Source: an uncultured Corynebacterium sp. (GTDB taxonomy: Bacteria; Actinomycetota; Actinomycetes; Mycobacteriales; Mycobacteriaceae). From it: DNA of 64,000 nucleotides. Below are positions 36,399 through 45,669 of the stretch, piece by piece; position 1 is the first letter of the stretch; each line of letters starts with the position of its first letter. The notes beneath the pieces are model-generated. The model was not told where the DNA came from, did not search any database, and saw nothing but the letters and a program-made list of their open reading frames with translations. The DNA is taken from NCBI RefSeq assembly GCF_946221935.1, contig NZ_CAMIGN010000014.1, positions 10,277 through 74,276 of the forward strand, given 5' to 3'. A program made the translations under genes and the position numbers.

Positions 36399-36502
36399 CT
36401 ACTTTCGGTTCCTCGCAGTTAACCCAGTATTCGCTAGGCCTTTCCCTTCCCGCTGCCTAAAGGCCGGTTGTTTGTCACGCACGACTTTTACCCTGTGCGC
36501 TT

Positions 36503-38071
36503 ATGGGCAATAAAGGTTCTTTTTCTCGACGCCGATTCTTCAAAGCGCTTGGCTTCAGCGCCGGTTCCGCAGCTTTCGTGGTGGGGCCGCTTGCCAATGC
36601 GGGTGCTGCTCCAGGCACGGGTGCGGGCAGTTCCGGCCTGGCCGGTAGCGACCTCGCGGGCAGCGGGCTGACCGGTAGCTCGGCGCTGGGTTCGGCGAAT
36701 ACGCCGAATATGGCCAGCTCGGCCAGCTACACCCCAAGCAACATCGGTAGCTCCGAGACCGGTTGGGTGATGGGCCGTAAGGGTTCCGGCCCGAAGGGCA
36801 AGTTCCTGGCTGGCGACCTGCAGGTCGTGACTGTCACGGAGGATTCGGCGACGATCAGCTGGCTGACGTGGGATGCGAAGGTCAGCATCGCAGAACGCCC
36901 CGTGGGCATGCCGACCGAAGGCACGCTGCGCGTGTGGCCGGAGGACAACCCACAGGATACGAAGATCGTCCGCTCCGAAAAGAATGCCTTCTTCCACATC
37001 ATGGCGGTCGAAGGACTGCAGCCCGAGACGACGTATCGTTTCAGCGCTTCCTCCCACGGGGTCGAAGCCAACGCGACGCACAATTACTTCCAGGAGAACA
37101 AGCGGGAGTTCACCACCCTGCCGCGTCTATCCGGTGACCTGCTGCAGACCGTCATTGTGGCAAACGACCTACACATGGGTGAGGCCCAAGATGGTCTGTG
37201 GTTCGATGGCTTTCCACCACCGGCGGTACCTAATCCAAAATCTGCACCCTACCCGGAGGTGTGCCTGGACGCGGTGATTCAGACCGCCGAGGCTTACGGA
37301 GCCACGCACCTGTTTGTCAACGGCGATGTGACCAGCGAGGCCCGCCCGGCCGAGGTCCGTCGTGCGAAGGAGATGCTGGACAAGTTCTCCGGCACATGGC
37401 GCGTGACCCGTGGCAACCACGACCGCCCGCACAAGGCGGACGGTTCCTCTGGATACGAGACTGCTACTCCTTATGGCAAGGAGCACTTCGACCCCTTCGG
37501 CGATGTTTTCGAACCCCGGCAGCAGGCCTGGATGATGGATCTGGAGCCCGCGGGCGTGCGCGTGATCGGCATCGATTCCACGGAGCTGGATAAGTCCGGC
37601 GGGCGGATCGAGCCACAGCAGTTCCGTCAGATCGAAGGCTTCCTGCGCCGCGATCCAAACAAACCGACCGTTCTGATGCTGCACCACCCCATGACGCGCG
37701 AAGCCGGCTGGTCGAACGCCGCCGGACCTGCTTTCATCCTGCGCGACCCGGATTTGATCCGACTGCAGAAGATGATCCAAGCAGCCCCGGGCGTGAAGCT
37801 GGTGCTGGCGGGCCACACCCACCGCGCCCACCGCGATAAGCCGGACTTGGATACCCACGCGGTTTTCCTGGAGACTCCGGCGGCGAAGAACTGGCCCACC
37901 GGCGCCACGCAGCTGCGCTTTTACTCCGACGGCATTGCCGTGAACTTCCGTCACAACATGGGTGAGGAGGCTCTGGACTGGGCCAGCCGTACCCGCTGGA
38001 CCAACTTCGGTCTGGCGCCGGAGATCCTGCTGGGGCCGACGGACGCGCGCAACCTGGTGGTGCGCTACTAA
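36503..38071 (+). CDS. Tat-exported metallophosphoesterase
   Basis: 522 residues. The Tat signal is FSRRRFFKALGFSAG (about 7-21), then a Gly/Ser/Ala-rich low-complexity spacer (about 35-75). A fibronectin-III/purple-phosphatase-like N-domain (about 100-205) follows, and then the calcineurin-like domain. Metal motifs are ANDLHMGE, FVNGDVTSEA, TRGNHDRPH, LMLHHPMTRE and LAGHTHRAHRD. Folding with metals before export is normal for Tat enzymes. Likely an extracellular phosphatase or phosphodiesterase that scavenges phosphate; the substrate is unknown. Confidence 0.88.
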   Translation: MGNKGSFSRRRFFKALGFSAGSAAFVVGPLANAGAAPGTGAGSSGLAGSDLAGSGLTGSSALGSANTPNMASSASYTPSNIGSSETGWVMGRKGSGPKGKFLAGDLQVVTVTEDSATISWLTWDAKVSIAERPVGMPTEGTLRVWPEDNPQDTKIVRSEKNAFFHIMAVEGLQPETTYRFSASSHGVEANATHNYFQENKREFTTLPRLSGDLLQTVIVANDLHMGEAQDGLWFDGFPPPAVPNPKSAPYPEVCLDAVIQTAEAYGATHLFVNGDVTSEARPAEVRRAKEMLDKFSGTWRVTRGNHDRPHKADGSSGYETATPYGKEHFDPFGDVFEPRQQAWMMDLEPAGVRVIGIDSTELDKSGGRIEPQQFRQIEGFLRRDPNKPTVLMLHHPMTREAGWSNAAGPAFILRDPDLIRLQKMIQAAPGVKLVLAGHTHRAHRDKPDLDTHAVFLETPAAKNWPTGATQLRFYSDGIAVNFRHNMGEEALDWASRTRWTNFGLAPEILLGPTDARNLVVRY

Positions 38072-38104
38072 GGCGCCCCAGCGCGGCTGGAGCGCGCGGC
38101 TTCG

Positions 38105-39460
38105 CTATAGAACCATCGCCGCGACCCAGCCGGCGATCAGCAGCGGAATATTGAAGTGCAGGAACGTCGGGATCACGGAATCCCGGATGTGGTCGTGCTG
38201 GCCATCCGCGTTCAGGCCCGACGTGGGGCCTAGGGTCGAGTCGGAGGCCGGGGAGCCGGCGTCACCAAGAGCACCCGCAGTACCCACGATCGCCACAGTA
38301 GCGAGCGGCGAGAAGCCCATCGACGCGCACAAAGGCACGTAGATCGTTGCGACAATCGGCAGGGTGGAGAAGCTAGAGCCAATGCCCATGGTGACCACCA
38401 AGCCGACCAGCAGCATCACCAGCGCGGCGGCGGCCTTGTTGCCCGCGAACAGATCGGCGGAGGTGTTGACCAGGCTTTCGACCTCGCCGGTAGCCTTCAT
38501 GACTTCGGCGAAGCCCTGAGCGGTGATCATAATGAAGCCGATCAAGGCCATCATGCGCATGCCAGCGGTGAAGACATCGTCGGCCTTCTTCCAATCAACT
38601 GCGCCGGTACCCATGAAGATCGTCAAGCCAACCAGGGCGCCGATCAGAAGCGAATTAGCCTCCATATCCATGGACTGCATAACTACCTGCACGGCGAAGG
38701 TCGCGATAATCGCGATGATGGAAACGAAGATCTTGTAGCGGGAGATCTCCTCGTCCGATGTGGTCCCGGCATCCGTGATCGGGCGATCCTCGTACGTGCG
38801 TGGCTTGCGGTACGTAATAAACACCGCCACCAACAGGCCACAGAGCATGCCCAGCGCCGGGATTCCCATTGCCGACATCACGTTGATGCCGTCAGTGTTC
38901 ATACCCGCTTTGGAGATGTTAGCCATCAGAATGTCGTTCAGGAAGATCGAACCGAAGCCCAGCGGAATCCACATGTACGTGGTGATCAGGCCGAACGTCA
39001 GGATACAGGTGACCAGGCGGCGGTCCAGCTGCAGCTTATTAAAAACGCTCAACAGCGGCGGAATGATCAGCGGAATGAACGCGATGTGCACGGGGATGAG
39101 GTTCTGGCTCATCACGGCCATTGCGAGGATGCCTGCCAGCATCAGCCATTTCGTTGCGGCGACGGCGCGACTCTTTGTTTCTTCGTTTGTGACGCCCAGT
39201 CGCCCCAAGATCGAATCTGCCAAAAGCTTGGGCAGTCCTGCGCTGGCTACGGCCATCGCGAAGGCGCCAAGGAGGGCATAGCTCAGTGCAATTTGTGCGC
39301 CGCCGGAAAGGCCTTCTTGGAATGCCACCATCGTGGCATCGAGGCCAAGGCCGCTAAGGAGACCACCGATAAGAGCTCCGATGAACAGCGCCAACACCAC
39401 ATGCACCCGAAGCAGGGCGAGGGCCAGCATGACGACGACGGCAACGAGGACTGCGTTCAT
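38105..39460 (-). CDS. Na+/H+ antiporter, NhaC/YuiF-like
   Basis: 451 residues, about 11-12 membrane helices, starting with a hydrophobic N-terminus. Features of this family are GLDATMVAFQEGLSGGAQIALSYALLG, ALGDAGSPASDS and MGIGSSFSTLPIVATIYVPLCASMG. Members of the same superfamily include amino-acid permeases, so sodium/proton exchange or amino-acid uptake are both possible. No partner gene adjoins. Confidence 0.82.
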   Translation of the reverse strand: MNAVLVAVVVMLALALLRVHVVLALFIGALIGGLLSGLGLDATMVAFQEGLSGGAQIALSYALLGAFAMAVASAGLPKLLADSILGRLGVTNEETKSRAVAATKWLMLAGILAMAVMSQNLIPVHIAFIPLIIPPLLSVFNKLQLDRRLVTCILTFGLITTYMWIPLGFGSIFLNDILMANISKAGMNTDGINVMSAMGIPALGMLCGLLVAVFITYRKPRTYEDRPITDAGTTSDEEISRYKIFVSIIAIIATFAVQVVMQSMDMEANSLLIGALVGLTIFMGTGAVDWKKADDVFTAGMRMMALIGFIMITAQGFAEVMKATGEVESLVNTSADLFAGNKAAAALVMLLVGLVVTMGIGSSFSTLPIVATIYVPLCASMGFSPLATVAIVGTAGALGDAGSPASDSTLGPTSGLNADGQHDHIRDSVIPTFLHFNIPLLIAGWVAAMVL

Positions 39461-39510
39461 GCACCTTAGAGTAGTGTGAGGGGCCAGACAATAGGAAATC
39501 CCAACAGTAG

Positions 39511-42207
39511 CTACCGTCCGTAGCGCCGTGTCTGTTTCGTCAGGCGGGCTGCAATATTGGCACCGCTGAGCTTTCGCGCCTGCAGCAAGAACTCCCGCCC
39601 TTCCGAATTGCGGGTGAATACCGCGCGCATCGGCAGCCCCACGCGCTCTAACTGCCCCACGAATTCATCCACGTTCTCCCGGCGCGTGCCGATAACATCA
39701 GGCACAGACTGGGCGCAGAAGATTCCGCGGATGTGGAGGTGATGCGCGGGCGTAATCAGATAGCGCGCGTTACGGACTTCCCCAGACAGCTGAGACATGG
39801 CGTCCGCAAAAAGCTTCCTTTCGGCGAAGGTCCCGCCGGACAGGCGCACATTCGCCCCGACAGCCCCTTCGTCGACGATGGCCATGAGGTTGCGAGTTTC
39901 GATCAAGCCGAGTGCGCTCAGCGTGCGCGCTAACGCCGTGGCCTCGGCCTTCAGGCGCTTGGTGGTATCTGTCAGCTGTTGGACTTTCCGCGTGCGCATT
40001 AGCGCCGCAGCGCCACCGAGCAGCGCAAGCACCCCGAAAGCCAGCCACTGTCCCCCGACCGGGAGGTGCGGCAGAACGCGCCCCACCGCCAGCCCGAACA
40101 TGACCGCGAGGAAGAAGATGTAGCCCAGGATAACGTCCAGGTACGGCACTACTCCGGCCGAGGCGGGCTTTTCAACGTCGACGTGGAACTGCATCTCGTA
40201 GGGCTGGCCATCCGGCACATTCCCCATGCCCAATGCCTCTAGCCACTGGTTGCGCATGAGATCCCGGCGGAAGGCTCGGGCCAGCATCTGTTCGTTGGCA
40301 GCATCGATGCTGCGATAGGCGCGCAGGGGTGGCTCGGCGAAGCAGCGCTCGAAGCCGTTCTCGATCACTGGCGCATCGGCACGCGGCGCGACGAAGGCCT
40401 CGAAGCGCTTCTGCAGCGAACGCACGTCGTGCGAGCCCAGGACTTCGAGCGACTCCCCCGCACCGACGTTCAGCGCCTGCGCCCCGCTCTGTACCGCCTG
40501 GTCGAGCCATGTCCCGCGCCCGGCACCTTGGCTCGGTTCGCACGTTGCGATATGCCAAATGTTCGCGGTCTTATCTGGAACGGCGGGATCCACCCGGATC
40601 ACCCGGCCGCGCATCTGGTTGGTCAGCATAAACGCCCGCACGGAGCTGGCGATGATGAGCGCATTGGCGCAGGGTGAATCCCACCCCTCCCCCAGCAGGG
40701 CGGCGGTGCCCACCAGGATCGTGAACAGTCCTTCCTGGAAGGCGCGGGTAATGGCGGGAACGGATACCCGCGTGCCGCCGGAAAAGCGCACCTCCACATA
40801 CTCGTCGTTGAGGTTCTTGGTGGCGGTGACTTCCCCATCGAGGTCCACCGCGAAGCGCTTCACCTCGTCCAGCGCCGCCCGCGGGATGACGATCACCGAA
40901 CCACTGATGGCGGCGATCCTTGCGGTACCTCCTACGCGCCGTCGCAGTGCTTCGAAGATGGGGATGACGCCCACGTGGACCAGGGCATCGTCGCTGCCCA
41001 CGCTGGACAGGTAATCCCGTTGGACGTAATCCGCGAGGATCACCAGGCGCAGGTTGTCGGACATCGCGGAGACTTCTTCTTCGGCAATGTCACTAACGGC
41101 GCGGATTTTGCCCGCGGAATGGGTGAGGATGCTGTTGACCCTCGTCTCCCCGGTGACGGAAATCTTCCCCTTGTTCAGCAGATTGTTGGCCCGCAGAGCG
41201 GAGGCCACTGAAGAGCTGGCGCGGAAGAAGTCGGGGTGATCGATGACGAACTGCAGCCCCAGCTCGCCGGCGAGTTCCGGGCGCTTTTCGCTGAGTATCG
41301 CCTGGACATGTGGCGCAATCGGATGCCCAGCAGCGGCAAGAAGGATTTTGAGGGCGTAGAAATTCTCCTCGTCGTCGAGGGCCACCTGCAACTGTTCGTC
41401 CGTGAGTTGGCCGAGATCCTCCGCCAGTTGCGCCAAAATCCCCTGCCGTTGCAGGTCTACTAACACTTCGTTTCCACGCCGACGCAGCTCGGCGATTTCC
41501 TGCTCTTCTGCCTGGCTGGGCTTCGTAACGTAGACGTAGTCCTGATGCGGGCACAGGTTACCGGCGGCCACGAGTTCGGGGGCGAAGATTTCCTCGTCGA
41601 TAGGGCCGCACAGCTGTTCATAGCGTTGCCATTCGCTGGGGGTGGAATCGTACGGCGGGGTAGCCGTGAGCGCGATGGTGTTGGGCACTGCTTTTCGGCG
41701 GCCCAGCTGTTCCATGAAGGCTGTCAGGGCGCGGTGCCACTGGGAGCGCAGGTGGTGTGCTTCGTCGAGGCACACCGTTCCGATGTCGCGGACTGCGTCC
41801 AGGATGTCGAGGTCCGCGAAGTCCTCCCCCGTTTCCTCGTCGAGCGCCTGGGTGTATGCGGAGTACAGCGCCTGGTAGGTGATGACCGTCAGGAAGGCCG
41901 GGTTGTGTAGCGAGGTGGAACACCACTCCCGCGGGTTCGATGCGCCGTTGTGTTGGAAGTGCGCTGCAAAACGATCGATCCACTGGTCGCGGATAGTGAT
42001 GGTGGGAGCCAGGATCAGGGCTGGTTTGCCGAGGCGGCAGATAAGTTCCAGGCCGAGAATCGTCTTGCCGGATCCAGGCGCGGCAACGACGTGGATGCGG
42101 TGATCCTGCTTCAGGTCATCGAAGCGTTCGAGGATACGCTGTTGATACGGCCGGAAGGTCCCGGCAAAGCGCCAGCTGGGTTGCGGTTGTGTCTCGGGCG
42201 CTACCAT
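39511..42207 (-). CDS. SF2 (DEAD/DEAH-type) helicase with two C-terminal membrane helices
   Basis: 898 residues. The N-terminal helicase core has the Q-like motif TFRPYQQRILERF, Walker A VAAPGSGKTILG, LAPTITIRDQW, Walker B/motif II CLDEAHHLRSQW and motif III ALTATPP. The second RecA domain has VGTAALLGEGWDSP and NQMRGRVIRVD. About residues 689-708 and 719-736 are hydrophobic helices (DVILGYIFFLAVMFGLAVG and WLAFGVLALLGGAAALM), separated by a short loop. They are followed by a ~160-residue soluble domain with coiled-coil character. A membrane-tethered helicase is very unusual. The ATG has no strong ribosome site. It lies next to the AT-rich insert beside ssrA. Function unknown; nucleic-acid defence or uptake are possibilities. 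Confidence 0.85.
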   Translation of the reverse strand: MVAPETQPQPSWRFAGTFRPYQQRILERFDDLKQDHRIHVVAAPGSGKTILGLELICRLGKPALILAPTITIRDQWIDRFAAHFQHNGASNPREWCSTSLHNPAFLTVITYQALYSAYTQALDEETGEDFADLDILDAVRDIGTVCLDEAHHLRSQWHRALTAFMEQLGRRKAVPNTIALTATPPYDSTPSEWQRYEQLCGPIDEEIFAPELVAAGNLCPHQDYVYVTKPSQAEEQEIAELRRRGNEVLVDLQRQGILAQLAEDLGQLTDEQLQVALDDEENFYALKILLAAAGHPIAPHVQAILSEKRPELAGELGLQFVIDHPDFFRASSSVASALRANNLLNKGKISVTGETRVNSILTHSAGKIRAVSDIAEEEVSAMSDNLRLVILADYVQRDYLSSVGSDDALVHVGVIPIFEALRRRVGGTARIAAISGSVIVIPRAALDEVKRFAVDLDGEVTATKNLNDEYVEVRFSGGTRVSVPAITRAFQEGLFTILVGTAALLGEGWDSPCANALIIASSVRAFMLTNQMRGRVIRVDPAVPDKTANIWHIATCEPSQGAGRGTWLDQAVQSGAQALNVGAGESLEVLGSHDVRSLQKRFEAFVAPRADAPVIENGFERCFAEPPLRAYRSIDAANEQMLARAFRRDLMRNQWLEALGMGNVPDGQPYEMQFHVDVEKPASAGVVPYLDVILGYIFFLAVMFGLAVGRVLPHLPVGGQWLAFGVLALLGGAAALMRTRKVQQLTDTTKRLKAEATALARTLSALGLIETRNLMAIVDEGAVGANVRLSGGTFAERKLFADAMSQLSGEVRNARYLITPAHHLHIRGIFCAQSVPDVIGTRRENVDEFVGQLERVGLPMRAVFTRNSEGREFLLQARKLSGANIAARLTKQTRRYGR

Positions 42208-42460
42208 GCGGGCAAGTCTAACCGATCAGGCACACATGCCCTCCTTGTAGTCAGCGAAAACCTTCGCCTAAATACGTTCCTACCTCTCCTCTTCCAGACA
42301 CTGCCCACTAAAACCTTCAAGCTCTTCAGAAGCGCAATATACTATGGACAGCGTCTTTCACCTCGAGCGTTGAAGCTCTATTCACCGAGACAAGCAAACT
42401 TGGCACCCAATCAAAGCCGACTCCAGTACATTCCACACAAAACAGACTACAAGGGATAAT

Positions 42461-43054
42461 ATGTCACACTTTCACCCATTCTTATCCATCGTGAGCGTCA
42501 TATCGATAGCAATGGGCAGCGGTCCGATACCCAGCCCTCCGACTCCAATAACATCTGAAAACAAGCCCCCTCTTCCTGAACTAGAAAAATCGATAGAGTA
42601 CATTCAGTCAGATACCCCCTCCGAAGCAATAAGAATAATAAACCAGAAGGATAAAATCACACAACCTTACGCCCTTTCTCAAAGATTTGGCCCTTGTACA
42701 CTAATTCCGAGAAATATACACGTGAGAACAAGGACCAACAACGGGGATGCTCGAGTAATTGGATTTAAACCAGTTACCATCTGCAACCAAAAGGTTCAAT
42801 CCATTCGGCACGAAAGTAGACTAAAGTATAAATATTATTTGTGGTGGAAAGACGCTAGCCTTAAGCACGGAGTCCCCACCCGTTCGACAAACAGAGGCGC
42901 AGCGCGACTAGAACAAAAAAATATTGAATTCCAATGTAAAGGTCTAGTCAACACTTCTTTCATCGGCAATACGGTAGGCACAGTAGTCGCCAACGGGGTA
43001 ACCTATCATGCCGTCATTAATACTGATACATTTCGCACCTCCTGTAGAGCCTGA
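42461..43054 (+). CDS. Orphan secreted protein, AT-rich gene
   Basis: 197 residues, unrecognised. The N-terminus (HPFLSIVSVISIAMGSG) looks like a signal peptide, followed by a Pro-rich stretch. The body has several cysteines (GPCTLIP, VTICNQK, EFQCKG, TSCRA) that could pair outside the cell, and a basic aromatic patch (RLKYKYYLWWKD). AAGGG lies 6 bases before the ATG. Base composition is clearly more AT-rich than neighbouring genes, with codons such as ATA and AGA, which suggests recent acquisition. Ten bases before the next gene, so likely co-transcribed with it. Confidence 0.65.
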   Translation: MSHFHPFLSIVSVISIAMGSGPIPSPPTPITSENKPPLPELEKSIEYIQSDTPSEAIRIINQKDKITQPYALSQRFGPCTLIPRNIHVRTRTNNGDARVIGFKPVTICNQKVQSIRHESRLKYKYYLWWKDASLKHGVPTRSTNRGAARLEQKNIEFQCKGLVNTSFIGNTVGTVVANGVTYHAVINTDTFRTSCRA

Positions 43055-43063
43055 GGAGGCCCC

Positions 43064-43522
43064 ATGCTTAAAGCTGCATACCCGAGCGTGCTCGCACTCT
43101 TCTCTCACCAAAAAGAAACTCTTCAAGAAGACTTCGTCGGTGTCGCACGTAATCGAAAACAAGCAGACGCAATGGCCGAATATGTAGAATCAAAAATGTA
43201 CAGCTGCTGGATTGAAGAAGTAACCATTAAAGACTGGTATAGGACCCTACTCAGAAAACTCCCTTCCGATGTAATCTTTCTGGTTTTCCGATCTGGACCT
43301 GCCCAGGAGGAAGAAAGAAGAGCAGACGATTTTGACCCAGAACTAGTGGGGGCGTTCACTTCTAAGCTAGCCGCTGAACGATGCGCGGTTGCCCTAGATC
43401 GGAGGGTCGAAACTGGTAACCCCCTGCATAATAAACTAAACCAGCACCATGTTTGGGAAGCACATTATGGCTTTCTCCCTAAATATCTGAAAGCGGATGG
43501 CATTCCAATTCCAGCTTGTTAA
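43064..43522 (+). CDS. Orphan cytoplasmic protein, AT-rich gene
   Basis: 152 residues, unrecognised, no signal peptide. It contains two repeats of similar sense: RNRKQADAMAEYVESK and TSKLAAERCAVALDRR, each followed by aromatic/acidic segments. This could mean a small two-lobed domain. GAGGAGG lies 5 bases before the ATG. The gene shares the low G+C of its upstream partner and ends beside the ssrA terminator. A secreted protein followed by a small cytoplasmic protein recalls toxin-immunity pairs, but nothing in the sequence proves that. Confidence 0.62.
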   Translation: MLKAAYPSVLALFSHQKETLQEDFVGVARNRKQADAMAEYVESKMYSCWIEEVTIKDWYRTLLRKLPSDVIFLVFRSGPAQEEERRADDFDPELVGAFTSKLAAERCAVALDRRVETGNPLHNKLNQHHVWEAHYGFLPKYLKADGIPIPAC

Positions 43523-43533
43523 TCGAGCACGGC

Positions 43534-43561
43534 AAAACCCCAGCTCATTTCTGAACTGGGG
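43534..43561 (-). terminator. Terminator of ssrA
   Basis: Stem CCCCAG/CTGGGG (43538-43543 and 43556-43561) followed on the minus strand by TTTTG, 12 bases past the tmRNA 3' end. Confidence 0.75.
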
Positions 43562-43573
43562 AAATGCGTTCTG

Positions 43574-43953
43574 TGGAGCCGCCGGGAATTGAACCCGGGT
43601 CCTTTGCGACCTCGCCAGGGCTTCTCCGTGCGCAGTTCGCTCATGACCTCTGCTCGACCCTCCAGCACTCGCGAACCAGCCTGGATGATGGGCCCAGTTG
43701 CTCGAAAGGTGTCCCGCACGGCCCAAGCAACAAAGCCGAGCGGCAAGTCCCTTAAGTCGATGCCAGCTACCGGGTCAGGGACATCCCCGGGCTGACAGAC
43801 ACGCGGTCGCTGTAATTAGGCAGCGAGGGCGTAGTCGCGCTGAGTGTTCTCGGCGCTTATAAATTCGCAGCGACGCTTAAAATCGGTGGTCGTCTGCCTT
43901 CACCGGCACGCTTCCCCTGGCTCAATGCACAAAGTCGAAACCAAGTCGACCCC
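43574..43953 (-). ncRNA. ssrA: Transfer-messenger RNA (tmRNA)
   Basis: About 380 nt. The 5' end GGGGTCG pairs with the 3' end CGGCTCC to form the acceptor stem, and GACCCGGGTTCAATTCCCGG forms the T-arm. The conserved stretch GGGGAAGCGTGCCGGTGAAG is present. The tag open reading frame ends in codons for AENTQRDYALAA followed by TAA, the actinobacterial degradation tag. CCA is not encoded. Its protein partner SmpB is encoded 1.1 kb upstream on the same strand. Confidence 0.96.
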
Positions 43954-44029
43954 ATGATCCCTGCTGCGGAAACGCTTGTACAACAGGAAATTTAACCTTA
44001 CACCCCTGCACCGCGGCAGTTCAAGAACC

Positions 44030-45058
44030 CTACTTTTCAGCCTCGTTTTCCGGATCAGCGTCTTGCGCGGAGTCGAGCCCAGTCTCGTCCCACTTCGCCT
44101 TACGCTCCTTGGACTTCCTATTGTTCTTCACTGCCATGAGTCCCACTGCGATGCCGATGACGATCGGTACCCATACCTTGCTGTAGTCGGCCATAAATCC
44201 GATCACGCGCAGAATCGGCTCCATCCATTCGGGTAGGTGCCAGTCCGGTAAATGCCAATCCGGCCAGGGAATGGAAGGAAGATTAATGTCCGGCCACGGG
44301 ATCGATGGCAGGTTGATGTCCGGCCAGGGAATATTGATATCCCAGTCGGGTAGAAAGCTAAGTAACCATGCAATTAGCTTGGAAGCCAGGGGACCTAGCA
44401 CGATGACGGCCAGCGCCCAGCCGCCCTTCCCTAGGCCAGTAATCAGCGGATAGAACCAACGTTTGAACGGTGATTCCTCCATCGCTGCCCAACGCTGCGC
44501 CGCCCGCGACCCCTCGGGCGGATCGAAATTCACTACCCCTTCTTCGTCTTTAACCTTTACCTCGAGCATCCAAATATCTAGAAAATTCGAGGTCCACCCC
44601 AGGTACGGCGCCGCAAGCGTCACCTCCCCGCCGTATTCCCCGGGTTCTAAGGTCGAGTCGGTCTTTCCCAGGTCAAGTTTCTGGTTAGCCAGGTTCTTAA
44701 AGCGTCCGATCGTCACCCCATCACGGCGCACCAGCAGTTCTAGGTCCTTATCTAGGTCTTTTTCCAGCTTGGCGAATTTCTGCACCAGTTTATTGCTGCT
44801 CTGGTCGCTGTCTTTACTTGTGGACGCCCCCTCGTCCCCCGCGGCATCTTCAGCTACCTCTTCCGCCTCCGGCTCGGTGCGGTCTTCTATTTCGGTTTTC
44901 TTTTCAGAAGCAGGAAAATCAGGGTCGATCCTCCGCAGTGCATCCGGCTCGCCGATAAACAGCTCAAGCAGCCCAAACTCAGGATGCTTTAGAGACCAAT
45001 GCTCGACGTCGTCATTTTTCACACGCCCGAAAGTATCAAAACACAATCCCCCGTTCAA
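44030..45058 (-). CDS. Membrane protein with Trp-Pro-Asp repeats
   Basis: 342 residues, unrecognised family. An acidic N-terminal part (residues 45-85 almost only E/D/A/S/K) is followed by a beta-rich domain (about 105-180). Then come a membrane helix (about 214-236), an unusual repeat block (238-279) built of WPDINLPSIP and PDWHLPDWHLPEW units, a second helix (about 295-311) and a basic/acidic tail. The repeat lies between the two helices, so it is a short loop in one compartment. Start: TTG with AGGAGA six bases upstream; a GTG at 45022 is an alternative. It lies between smpB and ssrA on the same strand. Confidence 0.72.
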   Translation of the reverse strand: MNGGLCFDTFGRVKNDDVEHWSLKHPEFGLLELFIGEPDALRRIDPDFPASEKKTEIEDRTEPEAEEVAEDAAGDEGASTSKDSDQSSNKLVQKFAKLEKDLDKDLELLVRRDGVTIGRFKNLANQKLDLGKTDSTLEPGEYGGEVTLAAPYLGWTSNFLDIWMLEVKVKDEEGVVNFDPPEGSRAAQRWAAMEESPFKRWFYPLITGLGKGGWALAVIVLGPLASKLIAWLLSFLPDWDINIPWPDINLPSIPWPDINLPSIPWPDWHLPDWHLPEWMEPILRVIGFMADYSKVWVPIVIGIAVGLMAVKNNRKSKERKAKWDETGLDSAQDADPENEAEK

Positions 45059-45085
45059 TAGGGGTCTCCTATGCGTTACCGCACT

Positions 45086-45619
45086 CTAGCCCTTAATCCC
45101 CTTGATTCGGCGCCCCATCTCGCGCGTTATCTCGCGCTCCTCGGTGCGTCGCTTGATGTCTTGGCGCTTGTCATACTCCTGCTTACCGCGAGCCAGTGCC
45201 AGCTCCACCTTCAACTTGCCAGAGACAAAATACAACTGCAGCGGAACCAAGGTGTTGTTACCGTCACGAACCTTACCCATCAAAGAGTCGATTTCCCTGC
45301 GGTGCAGCAGCAGCTTCCGCGTACGTCGAGGACTGTGGTTTGTCCAATGTCCCATGGAATACTCCGGGATATGGAGACCGCGGAGCCAGACTTCACCTTC
45401 ATCAATGGTGGCGTAGGCGTCCACAAGAGAAGCCTTACCCTCCCGCAGAGCCTTTACTTCAGTGCCCACCAGCACGACGCCACACTCGTAGGTATCGATG
45501 ATGTGGTAATCGTGGCGTGCCTTGCGGTTAGTGGCAACGACAAACTGACCCTTGGGGGTCTTTCCCTTTTTCCCCTTCGATTTCCCCGAATCGGTGGGAG
45601 TGCTCTTTTTTGCTGCCAT
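45086..45619 (-). CDS. smpB: SsrA-binding protein
   Basis: Binds tmRNA and brings it to stalled ribosomes; 177 residues. Core motifs: VATNRKARHDYHIIDTYECGVVLVGTEVKALREG, EVWLRGLHIPEYSMG and the basic tail LARGKQEYDKRQDIKRR, which helps sense the empty mRNA channel. The first ~25 residues are a Lys/Gly/Ser-rich extension. The ATG at 45619 gives the form MAAKK; a GTG three codons earlier cannot be excluded. Confidence 0.95.
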   Translation of the reverse strand: MAAKKSTPTDSGKSKGKKGKTPKGQFVVATNRKARHDYHIIDTYECGVVLVGTEVKALREGKASLVDAYATIDEGEVWLRGLHIPEYSMGHWTNHSPRRTRKLLLHRREIDSLMGKVRDGNNTLVPLQLYFVSGKLKVELALARGKQEYDKRQDIKRRTEEREITREMGRRIKGIKG

Positions 45620-45669
45620 GACAGACACACACTACCACCGGGTTCTCCCCTAATGAAAAGGCGTCAATG

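Noticed and set aside
42208..43573. Attachment-site repeat of the tmRNA 3' end flanking the AT-rich insert
   Set aside because: I searched the helicase-side flank for a copy of the tmRNA 3' sequence and found none, and there is no integrase gene, so an intact integrative element cannot be claimed.
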